This document shows, in pieces, positions 1-6,255 of a stretch of DNA of 9,694 nucleotides. The notes under the pieces were generated by a model. The model did not search any database and was not told the origin of the DNA. It saw only the letters and a list, made by a program, of their open reading frames with translations. The stretch is taken from NCBI GenBank assembly GCA_022709105.1, contig JAKIXL010000029.1, positions 1 to 9,694 on the forward strand, read 5' to 3'. The translations under genes and the position numbers were made by a program. This DNA is from Thermoplasmatota archaeon. Its GTDB lineage: Archaea; Thermoplasmatota; Thermoplasmata; Methanomassiliicoccales; Methanomassiliicoccaceae. Numbering within the stretch: position 1 is the stretch's first letter; each line of letters opens with the position of its first letter.

Positions 1-1
1 C

Positions 2-610
2 CTGGCCCAGACCGACCTGAAGGGGATCTTGATCGGCGGACCAGGGCCCACGAAGGAGTTCTTCGTAAAGGAGGAATACCTCCATCACGAGCTCAGGAAA
101 AAGATCATCGACACCTTCGATACCGGATACACGGACGAGTATGGGCTCAAGGAGCTGGTGGAGAAGGCCAAGGACTCGCTGATCGATCTTGACCTCATGA
201 GGGAAAAGGACCTTATGCAAAGATTGCTGGAAGAGATACGCAAATCCGACGGCGGTCTAGCCAGCTATGGAGAGGAACAGGTCCGCCATGCCCTGGAGAT
301 GGGTGCTGTGGATACGCTCCTGCTCTCGGAGGGCCTAAGGAAGAAGCGAGCGTCCATCAGCTGCCCCAAGTGCGGTTGGAGCGGTTGGCTCACTGTGGAC
401 CGGGAAGAGGATGCCAGGTGCCCGAAGTGTCCGCAGGTCGACCCCGTGGTGGAGAGCGTTGTCGATCTCGTTGACAGTTTCTATGAGGACGCCTCCAAGG
501 TAGGGACCAAAGTGGAACTGCTCTCTGTGGACTCGGAGGAGGGGGAGATGCTGATGAAGGCCTTCGGTGGGATCGCGGCCATACTCAGGTACGGGTTGGG
601 TGGACATTGA
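2..610 (+). CDS. prf1: Peptide chain release factor aRF1, C-terminal part (5' truncated by window)
   Basis: aRF1 recognises all three stop codons in the ribosomal A site and triggers release of the finished protein. Only the last 202 residues are visible; the reading frame is open from base 2, so the gene begins upstream. The fragment opens with LKGILIGGPGPTKEFF and continues with GYTDEYGLKELVEKA and YGEEQVRHALEMGAVDTLL, blocks typical of the end of the middle domain and of domain 3 in aRF1/eRF1. Cysteines at fragment residues 121, 124, 140 and 143 (CPKC and CPKC) form a probable zinc knuckle, which many archaeal aRF1 proteins have in this domain. The stop-codon-reading NIKS loop and the catalytic GGQ motif would lie upstream and cannot be checked. 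The TGA stop shares its last base with the argS ATG (TGATG), so the two genes are probably translationally coupled. Confidence 0.95.
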   Translation: MAQTDLKGILIGGPGPTKEFFVKEEYLHHELRKKIIDTFDTGYTDEYGLKELVEKAKDSLIDLDLMREKDLMQRLLEEIRKSDGGLASYGEEQVRHALEMGAVDTLLLSEGLRKKRASISCPKCGWSGWLTVDREEDARCPKCPQVDPVVESVVDLVDSFYEDASKVGTKVELLSVDSEEGEMLMKAFGGIAAILRYGLGGH

Positions 611-2325
611 TGGACCCTCTGGAGAAGTTCGAGCACCAGGTCCGTGATGCGGTGAAGATCGCCTTTGAACGCCTGGGAACGGACGTTCCCTTCGACATCG
701 AGGTCCCATCGACGGGCATAGCCGACTTTGCTGTGCCCTGCTTCCCCTTGGCCAAGGTGCTCAGGAAAGCGCCCCCCATCATCGCCGAGGACGCGGCCGC
801 CAAGTTGCCTCCCATGGACCTGGTGTCCCGGTCATGGGCCGAGAGAGGATACCTGAACTTCCAGGTCGATGATCGACAGTTGAGCATGGCAACGCTTGGT
901 GCCATCTTCGACATGAAGAGCAATTACGGAAGAGGTAAGGTTTCAGGGACCAGGGTCCTTCTGGAGCATACCTCCGTGAACCCTACCGGCCCGATACATG
1001 TCGGACGGGCCAGGAACCCCATCATCGGGGACACATTGGCCAGATGCATGAGGGCATATGGTTACGATGTCACCACCGAGTACTACGTGAACGATGTGGG
1101 CAAGCAGGTCGTGCTGCTGACCTGGGGCCTGGAGAACATCCCTGCTGACAAGCTGTCGCCGGTCGATCGAGATAAAGCCGACCATCGCCTGGTAGTGTAC
1201 TATCAGAGGGCCAACAGGATGATGGAGGACGATCCAGAGGTGGCCAGGCAAGTAGGGCATATGCTCCGTCGATTCGAGGACGGCGACAAGGAGGTCATGG
1301 CCAAGGTCCGCAGGACCGCCAAGCTAATGCTTGAGGGCATCATCGAAAGCCTGGCCTCGATCAACGTAGTGATAGACCAGTTCACCTGGGAGTCTGGGTT
1401 CATCGAGGACGGCTCCGCCCGCACCGTGGTCGAACGGCTGACGCGCTCTGAGCACTGTGGCCAGGACCAGGGAGCGTGCTACCTGGAGCTGAAGCCGTTC
1501 GGCATCCATGGAAAGGAAACAAGGTTCTTCTTCACCCGGGCCGACGGCACCACGCTGTACACCACCAGGGATATGGCGTATCATCTGGACAAGTTCAGCC
1601 GGGCGGACCGAACGATCAACATCTTGGGCGAGGACCAGAAGCTGGGGCAGGCACAGCTGGCGATAGCGCTCAGGCTGCTGGGACAGGAGCGGGTGCCGGA
1701 GTGCGTTTTCTACTCCTTCGTCTCCCTGCCCGAAGGCCGCATGTCCACCCGCAAGGGCACGGTGGTCTACCTAGACGATCTGATCGAGGAGGCGGAGGAG
1801 CGGGCCCTGGAAGAGGTCCGCAAGAGGCGGACTGACCTGCCAGGGGATAGGATGTTGGAGATCGCCCGGGCCATCGGACGCGGGGCGGTCCGCTACAACA
1901 TCGTACGAGTGCAGCCGGAAAAGCCATTGGTGTTCAAGTGGGAGGACGCTCTTAACTTCGAGGGCAACTCGGCCCCCTTCGTGCAGTACGCTCACGCCCG
2001 CGCCTGCAGCATACAGCGCAAGGCCGGGGCAGCGAGGGGAGAGATCGACCCGTCTGTCCTCACCAACGAGTACGAGCTCAAGCTGATCCGGGTTCTGGCC
2101 AGATATCCATCGGTGGTCCGCGAGTCCGGAGAGAAGCAGCGCATCCAGGCGCTCCCGGCCTATGGGCATGAGGTCGCCGCGGCGTTCAACCAGTTCTATA
2201 CCTATGTTCCGGTGCTCAAGGGGGAGGAAAGCCGCGAGGCCCGGCTTGCGCTCGTCGATGCCACCCGCATCGTGCTGGCCAATGTCCTCACAACACTAGG
2301 CCTTAGCGCCCCGGAGGAGATGTGA
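610..2325 (+). CDS. argS: Arginyl-tRNA synthetase
   Basis: This class I synthetase charges tRNA-Arg with arginine in the cytoplasm. The product has 571 residues, normal for the family. An N-terminal additional domain (about 1-110) is followed by the HIGH-type signature NPTGPIHVGRARN at 124-136, in which the fourth HIGH residue is Arg instead of His. YTTRDMAYH lies near 317-325, the KMSKS-equivalent loop MSTRKG at 378-383, and a helical DALR anticodon-binding domain starts after NSAPFVQYAHAR (about 453-464). I chose the ATG at 610 because it forms TGATG with the aRF1 stop. A TTG one codon upstream (607) is possible but less likely. The gene lies between aRF1 and a GNAT gene that begins in a second TGATG overlap, so the three are probably co-transcribed. 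The HVGR variant is, from memory, common in euryarchaeal ArgRS and is not a sign of inactivation. Confidence 0.97.
   Translation: MDPLEKFEHQVRDAVKIAFERLGTDVPFDIEVPSTGIADFAVPCFPLAKVLRKAPPIIAEDAAAKLPPMDLVSRSWAERGYLNFQVDDRQLSMATLGAIFDMKSNYGRGKVSGTRVLLEHTSVNPTGPIHVGRARNPIIGDTLARCMRAYGYDVTTEYYVNDVGKQVVLLTWGLENIPADKLSPVDRDKADHRLVVYYQRANRMMEDDPEVARQVGHMLRRFEDGDKEVMAKVRRTAKLMLEGIIESLASINVVIDQFTWESGFIEDGSARTVVERLTRSEHCGQDQGACYLELKPFGIHGKETRFFFTRADGTTLYTTRDMAYHLDKFSRADRTINILGEDQKLGQAQLAIALRLLGQERVPECVFYSFVSLPEGRMSTRKGTVVYLDDLIEEAEERALEEVRKRRTDLPGDRMLEIARAIGRGAVRYNIVRVQPEKPLVFKWEDALNFEGNSAPFVQYAHARACSIQRKAGAARGEIDPSVLTNEYELKLIRVLARYPSVVRESGEKQRIQALPAYGHEVAAAFNQFYTYVPVLKGEESREARLALVDATRIVLANVLTTLGLSAPEEM
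2313..2317 (+). promoter_or_regulatory. Ribosome binding site of the GNAT gene
   Basis: GGAGG lies inside the last argS codons, seven bases before the ATG at 2325. It selects the ATG in the TGATG overlap over the GTG at 2322 and indicates reinitiation-type coupling. Confidence 0.7.
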
Positions 2326-2816
2326 TGAAGATCGTCCCGTTATCCGACGAGGACCGCGTTTCCGTACGCATGCTGGAGCTGGCATGCATCCGCGAATATA
2401 TCGAGGGACCGATGAAGCGTAGCTGGGACGAGTTCGACCAAGAGACCCGGCAGAAGCTCGGAGCGTCGGCCAGCGGTTCGTTCGCCCACTATAAGGGCTC
2501 TGGCCTGAGCTTTGTGGCCAAGGAGGGAGACCAAGTGGTGGGCTTTGTGTTCGCCCAGATGGTCCCCTGGATCGACGGGATCGAGAAGGCCGTGTGGCTT
2601 GAGAACATCGGCGTGGACCCTGAGTACCGCCGCATGGGTGTCGGTTACATGTTGCTCAGGCGGCTCGCGCAAGAGGGACAGAAGCTCGGCGCTCAGGTCC
2701 TTCACTCATCGATAGCGCCGGACAACATCAGCTCCCTGCTCCTCCATAAGAAGCTGGGATTCATGGCCGAGGACCGCAAGATCGCCTATCTGGACCTCAG
2801 CAAGCCCATTCAGTAG
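2325..2816 (+). CDS. GNAT-family N-acetyltransferase
   Basis: The product is a 163-residue single-domain GNAT enzyme that should move an acetyl group from acetyl-CoA to an amine. The acetyl-CoA-binding motif A is clear: ENIGVDPEYRRMGVGYMLL at about 93-111, with R-x-x-G-x-G at R102/G105/G107. Motif B follows, with Asn134 and LLLHKKLGF (138-146), and a C-terminal strand closes the fold. There is no signal peptide or membrane segment. The ATG overlaps the argS TGA by one base (TGATG), and GGAGG at 2313-2317 lies seven bases upstream, which supports this start over the GTG one codon earlier. Its place in an aRF1-argS operon suggests a target in translation, such as protein N-termini, a ribosomal protein or a tRNA base, but the sequence does not show the substrate. 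It resembles RimI-like enzymes only in general fold. Confidence 0.88.
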   Translation: MKIVPLSDEDRVSVRMLELACIREYIEGPMKRSWDEFDQETRQKLGASASGSFAHYKGSGLSFVAKEGDQVVGFVFAQMVPWIDGIEKAVWLENIGVDPEYRRMGVGYMLLRRLAQEGQKLGAQVLHSSIAPDNISSLLLHKKLGFMAEDRKIAYLDLSKPIQ

Positions 2817-3535
2817 ATGAATGTGTGCTCGTCCCGGCCGTAGATGGTCCGCACCAGCCGTTCCGCTCTCTCCACCTCTGCCGCGGAAAGCCCATCCCTG
2901 ACCATGTCAGCATCCAGGGCCTGGGAGAAGCCCCTTTCCATAGCCTTCTTGATGATCTCCATGGAGGGGACATCCTCCATCTCCTCTGCCAGCGAGGTCA
3001 GGCCGTTCCGAGGGCGCTTGCCCCGCAGCGCTGCGAACATACGCTCGTAATCGGTGCGAACCATCAAGGTGCCGTGCTGCAGCAACGCTTCTCTTCTGCG
3101 AACCTGAGCGCTCCCCGAGATCTTCCTGTCGCCTACCAGCACATCGTTCACCGGCCTGAACACGGCCTCGATGCCAAGCTCCTGCAAGGCAAGGACCACA
3201 CCTCGACAGATGATGCGGAAAACATCCGGGGGGCTATCGGGCATGGACTCGCGGGCGACCGCAACGGAATATACCAGGTGGCCCGGGTCGGTATATATCG
3301 CGGTCCCTCCCGACATCCGGCGGACCAGGGACACCCCGAGCCTGGCCGCAGCCTCCCGGTCCACGCTTGTGCCTATCTTGTCGAAGCGTCCTAATGAGAT
3401 CGCGGGAGCGTTCCTGCGGTAAAGGTGGAAAGTATCTGGGACCGATCCCTGTTCTCTCGACTCAAGGATGGCCTCATCGATGGCCGAGGCCATGGTCGGC
3501 GCGACGAGGCCGGAGTCCACGAACCGCCATCTCAT
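2810..3535 (-). CDS. lplA: Lipoate-protein ligase A family protein (catalytic domain only)
   Basis: The product has 241 residues and matches the BPL/LPL catalytic fold, which activates lipoate (or octanoate) with ATP and attaches it to a lysine of a carrier such as GcvH or an E2 subunit. Visible motifs are RRMSGGTAIYTDPGHLVYS at 72-90 (ligand loop, RRxSGG) and GDRKISGSAQ at 135-144, with the conserved lysine at 138. HGTLMV (154-159) and NGLTSLAEEM (177-186) also match LplA. The C-terminal accessory domain of E. coli-type LplA is missing. In Thermoplasma that domain is a separate protein, LplB, and no lplB lies in this window. The ATG at 3535 follows the purP stop by 10 bases, with TGAGG overlapping that stop as a ribosome binding site, so purP and this gene probably form an operon. 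A LipM-type octanoyltransferase or another ligase of this fold is the main alternative. Confidence 0.85.
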   Translation of the reverse strand: MRWRFVDSGLVAPTMASAIDEAILESREQGSVPDTFHLYRRNAPAISLGRFDKIGTSVDREAAARLGVSLVRRMSGGTAIYTDPGHLVYSVAVARESMPDSPPDVFRIICRGVVLALQELGIEAVFRPVNDVLVGDRKISGSAQVRRREALLQHGTLMVRTDYERMFAALRGKRPRNGLTSLAEEMEDVPSMEIIKKAMERGFSQALDADMVRDGLSAAEVERAERLVRTIYGRDEHTFIY

Positions 3536-3545
3536 TATGGGGGCC

Positions 3546-4703
3546 TCAGGTCACGATCTCCTTAAGCCGGTCCTCCTCCAATGCGCGTCGCACCTCCATT
3601 GCCAGGCGGCGCCCTGTGGACATGTTCTTACGCCACAGCGAGTTGCCATAGGCGTGGCCGACGTTCATGTGGACGTTCGTCCCGCCGCCGATGCGCGGCG
3701 CCACATCATAGATGTAGAACTTGAGGTCCTTGTCCACGCAGGTCTGCAGGCAGAACGGCCCGATGATCCCTGGAGAGAAGTGCTCCTGTGCCGCCTTGAC
3801 GTATCTCTCGGCAAGCTCGAAGGCGCTTTCCAGCAACGACTCGCGAAGTGTAGCTGAGTTATGGCCACAGACGGTGTACTCGGGGACCTTCTGATCATCG
3901 GTCAGCGTTAGCTGCTGTGGGGCGGGAATGCGGACATGGCCGTCCAGAGAGCTTTCGAACCTCCAGTCCACTCCGATGAGCTCTACCCTCTCACCCTGCC
4001 TTTCCAGAGGCGAATAGAAGAAGTCCAGGTTGAACACCGGCCCGATGATGTACTCCTCCATCCTGGCGGTATCAAGGCACTCCCGGTCGATAACGCCTTG
4101 CCGGATGAGCTGCTCAGATTTCTCCTTATACTCGCGGAACGAGGCACAGGTGAAGAAACCGCGCTCCAGCTTCTTCTTCGCATGATGAAGCTTCACTATG
4201 CTCAGTGAATCGATGTCCTCGGGTTCGCTGATCCTGCGAGGGTACGGAAGTCCGGCCTTTTCCAGCAACCAGTAGTAGTCCCTCGGCCCGCCCCGGTCCT
4301 CGCTTCGCAGGAGGTTCCGGGAGCCTATCAGGGGCACCATGAACTCGTTCTCCACCGAGTCGATGGAGCAATAAGAGGTGAACGAGCGATTGGGGACGAA
4401 GAGCACGTTGCGCTTACGAAGATCGGCCATGACCTGGGGCTTGATGACATCGCGGAACTTAGGGAGGAGCATCACCTCATCGACCATGCCCCGATATACA
4501 ACGCCGTCCTCGTCCCGGAAGGCCTTGAAGTACCTGGAATAGGGGGCATCTCTCCCATCCTGACATATCGCCAAGGTTCGCAGGCCCTCCTCAACCGCGC
4601 CGTCGCAGGTGTCAAGCGCGGAGTGGGAACCGATCACCCCGACCTTAGCGTCGCTCAGATCATAATCGTCAAGAAGCTCGAAGATAGCGTCACGTTCAAT
4701 CAT
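3546..4703 (-). CDS. purP: PurP-family formate-dependent AICAR ligase (FAICAR synthetase) or close paralogue
   Basis: PurP converts AICAR, formate and ATP to FAICAR, the ninth step of archaeal IMP synthesis, replacing the folate-dependent PurH transformylase. The 385-residue product is close to the usual length. It shows KVGVIGSHSALD (21-32), AICQDGRDAPYSRYF (45-59), the run around ENEFMVPLIGSRNLL (118-132), and DWRFESSLDGHVRIPA near 246-261, all characteristic of PurP. The end of the ATP-grasp region is DVAPRIGGGTN (333-343). The odd point is residues 170-184, VKLHHAKKKLERGFF: in PurP proteins I remember, this loop is glycine-rich (GGRGYF-like), while here the glycines are mostly replaced by Lys, Leu and Glu. 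The enzyme may therefore be a divergent paralogue with altered nucleotide or substrate handling. ATG 4703 was preferred to TTG 4709; neither has a clear ribosome binding site, which suggests a leaderless or short-leader mRNA. Confidence 0.85.
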   Translation of the reverse strand: MIERDAIFELLDDYDLSDAKVGVIGSHSALDTCDGAVEEGLRTLAICQDGRDAPYSRYFKAFRDEDGVVYRGMVDEVMLLPKFRDVIKPQVMADLRKRNVLFVPNRSFTSYCSIDSVENEFMVPLIGSRNLLRSEDRGGPRDYYWLLEKAGLPYPRRISEPEDIDSLSIVKLHHAKKKLERGFFTCASFREYKEKSEQLIRQGVIDRECLDTARMEEYIIGPVFNLDFFYSPLERQGERVELIGVDWRFESSLDGHVRIPAPQQLTLTDDQKVPEYTVCGHNSATLRESLLESAFELAERYVKAAQEHFSPGIIGPFCLQTCVDKDLKFYIYDVAPRIGGGTNVHMNVGHAYGNSLWRKNMSTGRRLAMEVRRALEEDRLKEIVT

Positions 4704-4737
4704 GGACAAGCACTTGATAACTGGAACGGAGCGGAGC

Positions 4738-4745
4738 GTATAAGC
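4738..4745 (-). promoter_or_regulatory. Candidate TATA box for purP-lplA
   Basis: The minus strand reads GCTTATAC, centred about 38 bases before the purP ATG. An archaeal start site some 26 bases downstream would fall near 4715, giving a leader of about ten bases. That fits the lack of a Shine-Dalgarno sequence. This is a weak match judged by eye. Confidence 0.35.
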
Positions 4746-4763
4746 TTGTCGAGCTTTTCCCGC

Positions 4764-4777
4764 CTTCGAGCTCGAAG
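4764..4777. repeat. Perfect 14-bp palindrome between mgtE-like and purP genes
   Basis: CTTCGAGCTCGAAG is a perfect palindrome 16 bases past the mgtE-like stop and about 20 bases upstream of the candidate purP TATA box. It is followed by a second imperfect palindrome at 4742-4756 (AAGCT, five bases, AGCTT). The first could be an operator or activator site for purP, or a 3' hairpin of the transporter mRNA. The minus strand has no T-run after it, so a simple U-tract terminator is not supported. Confidence 0.5.
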
Positions 4778-4792
4778 ATAGCGCCCATGGCC

Positions 4793-6010
4793 CTAGGCCA
4801 GCCCGAACACGACGATGAATCCCATGAGCGCTATGGCCCCGACCGAATCTATCGCCGATGAGGTCAGGGGGATGGAATGGTCGTCAGGGTCCAATCTCAT
4901 CCTGTAGGTGAACACCGACACGTAATACGAGAGGAAGTTAAGCACCGTCACCGTGACCAGGCCGGCGGTGAGGGAAAGCAGAACGGTCTCCCACAGGGGA
5001 GGCGTGCCAAGCTTCAGGAGGAGCGCCACGGCATATGTGGATATCCCAACCAGGGTGAACACCCACAGAGAGAACAGGTAGATGATGGCAAAGTTCTCCC
5101 AGGCCACCTTGTTCGGCAGCTTCTTCGGCTCCAGGATACCCATGTGCAGGAGGGAGGAGAACCTTGAGGTAAGTATCCCGCCCAAGGCGTTGGCGTCCTC
5201 AAGGAACGGAGGGATGAGGACAAGGAGGGCCGGCAGGGCCACTAGGCTCTCCAGCTGCCGGTCCAAGGTCACACCCGCTGCGATGTCCAACAATATGCAT
5301 ATGACCAGCACGGGACTGCTATGGACGAAGATCCGTCGGGACTCGCCCGAGCCGTTCACCAGGGTCCGATAGGTCAGAACGACGGTTATGATGACGAACA
5401 GCGCAGCGAAGACCTCGATCAAGATGCCAGGAGAGCTCAGCACAATTATGGCTGCCAGGAACAGCATGGGAAGGGTTACGATGTCCCCTGCCGCGGTTAT
5501 CAGCGGGGCGGAGATGTTATCGATGTCCCAGTTGCGCTTGAACCCAACATAGGCAACCAGAATATTGATGAATATCAGGACGACCCCGGCGAGCATACCT
5601 CCGAGAACAGAGATGAATATCAACATTTCCAATCGTATGTCATGGGCCCCCAGGGCGGTGGCCACAATGGTTGCCAAGATGCCCATGATCACCGACATGA
5701 CCAGGGTCAGGAGTAGGGACGACTCCATGTTCGATCTAAGTATGGTGCCTTTCTGGACCGACATCTCGAATATGCCTATGTGCATTGCCGTTCCCAACCG
5801 GCTGCCCAGGGCTCCGAAGACGTTCCCCCTCATGCCGATGGCGGGAGTGATAAGGACCATCAGGCCCGGCAGCATCTCCAAGGCATGGGTCATGGAGCCT
5901 AGGGTGGCTCCGGCCAGAAGGTCGCCGAGCGAGGATACCATCAACGCGACCAGGCCAAGGGTGAAGACCGATCTGTTGTGAGAGAGGAAGTTCTTCGTTC
6001 CTTTTAACAA
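4793..6010 (-). CDS. SLC41/MgtE-like divalent cation transporter, two homologous membrane halves (COG1824-like)
   Basis: The product is a 405-residue, almost wholly hydrophobic protein with about ten membrane helices, likely moving Mg2+ or another divalent cation. It has two direct repeats offset by about 212 residues. LPGLMVLITPAIGMRGN (47-63) matches LPALLVLIPPFLEDAN (259-274), each ending near a ...HMG/HIG block (77-79 and 289-291). The first half ends with DNISAPLITAAGDIVTL (164-180) and the second with DDHSIPLTSSAIDSVGA (376-392). The aspartates D175 and D389 lie where bacterial MgtE has its pore-lining metal ligand. Unlike bacterial MgtE there is no N-terminal cytosolic or CBS domain, so regulation must come from elsewhere. 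The adjacent divergent PhoU/RCK_C pair is the obvious candidate. The start is TTG at 6010; an in-frame TGA lies immediately upstream and a GGGGTGA ribosome binding site a few bases before. The stop is TAG. Confidence 0.87.
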   Translation of the reverse strand: MLKGTKNFLSHNRSVFTLGLVALMVSSLGDLLAGATLGSMTHALEMLPGLMVLITPAIGMRGNVFGALGSRLGTAMHIGIFEMSVQKGTILRSNMESSLLLTLVMSVIMGILATIVATALGAHDIRLEMLIFISVLGGMLAGVVLIFINILVAYVGFKRNWDIDNISAPLITAAGDIVTLPMLFLAAIIVLSSPGILIEVFAALFVIITVVLTYRTLVNGSGESRRIFVHSSPVLVICILLDIAAGVTLDRQLESLVALPALLVLIPPFLEDANALGGILTSRFSSLLHMGILEPKKLPNKVAWENFAIIYLFSLWVFTLVGISTYAVALLLKLGTPPLWETVLLSLTAGLVTVTVLNFLSYYVSVFTYRMRLDPDDHSIPLTSSAIDSVGAIALMGFIVVFGLA

Positions 6011-6043
6011 TCAGTTCACCCCTTGAACGGAAACCTCTAATTC

Positions 6044-6052
6044 ATATATCAA
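6044..6052 (-). promoter_or_regulatory. TATA box for the mgtE-like gene
   Basis: The minus strand reads TTGATATAT, preceded by the purine-rich GAGGAAG as a BRE candidate. Its centre is about 37 bases before the TTG start, so transcription should begin near 6021 and give an mRNA leader of about ten bases. It mirrors the TATA element at 6101-6111. Confidence 0.6.
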
Positions 6053-6060
6053 CTTCCTCA

Positions 6061-6098
6061 GTCGGGAACTTGACCGCGGGAAGGCCCTTGTTCCCGAC
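6061..6098. repeat. Perfect 9-bp inverted repeat between divergent promoters (operator candidate)
   Basis: GTCGGGAAC (6061-6069) and GTTCCCGAC (6090-6098) are perfect inverted copies separated by 20 bases. They lie between two mirrored TATA boxes, upstream of both core promoters. This is the usual place for an archaeal activator or for a regulator shared by divergent genes. The two half-sites are about 29 bases apart centre to centre, close to three helical turns, so a dimer or tetramer could bind one DNA face. No regulator gene is encoded beside it. Confidence 0.6.
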
Positions 6099-6100
6099 AA

Positions 6101-6111
6101 TTGATATATAT
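6101..6111 (+). promoter_or_regulatory. TATA box for the PhoU/RCK_C gene pair
   Basis: TTGATATATAT is a strong archaeal TATA-like element whose first nine bases are the exact inverse of the mgtE-side box. Initiation would fall near 6133, leaving a long leader of about 120 bases before the ATG at 6256. A weaker alternative is TTACTTATG at 6202-6210, which would give a leader of about 23 bases. Confidence 0.55.
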
Positions 6112-6130
6112 CCCAATCGGATTTAAGGAT

Positions 6131-6255
6131 GGCACGGGCGCGAGCGGCCCCTGCCGGCCTGGTGGACACCTTTGATATCTGATCTGGATCGGATAATCAC
6201 CTTACTTATGAGCTGCCGCCACAGTGCCCCGGGTCCGGGGAGGGTGCATTAGGCA
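6131..6255 (+). promoter_or_regulatory. Hairpin-rich 5' leader of the first PhoU/RCK_C gene
   Basis: Three potential hairpins can be drawn. At 6131-6155, GGCA/TGCC, GGG/CCC and CGC/GCG stack with a C-C mismatch and one bulged G. At 6161-6170, GGTG and CACC face each other. At 6227-6240, CCCCGG and CCGGGG flank two bases. The last one overlaps the ribosome binding site GGAGG (6239-6243, twelve bases before the ATG), so folding would hide it. This fits a structured or switch-like leader, but no known riboswitch class was recognised. Confidence 0.35.

Noticed and set aside
1771..2169. Open frame of 132 codons antisense to argS
   Set aside because: It lies wholly within the conserved C-terminal part of ArgRS and has a low-complexity, domain-free translation.
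2825..3394. Open frame of 189 codons on the plus strand antisense to the lipoate ligase gene
   Set aside because: The opposite strand encodes a full set of LplA motifs, while this frame has no recognisable domain. It is a GC-driven shadow.
5565..5981. Open frame of 138 codons, methionine- and arginine-rich, antisense to the transporter gene
   Set aside because: The composition is the expected antisense of hydrophobic codons; the minus strand has clear repeated membrane domains.
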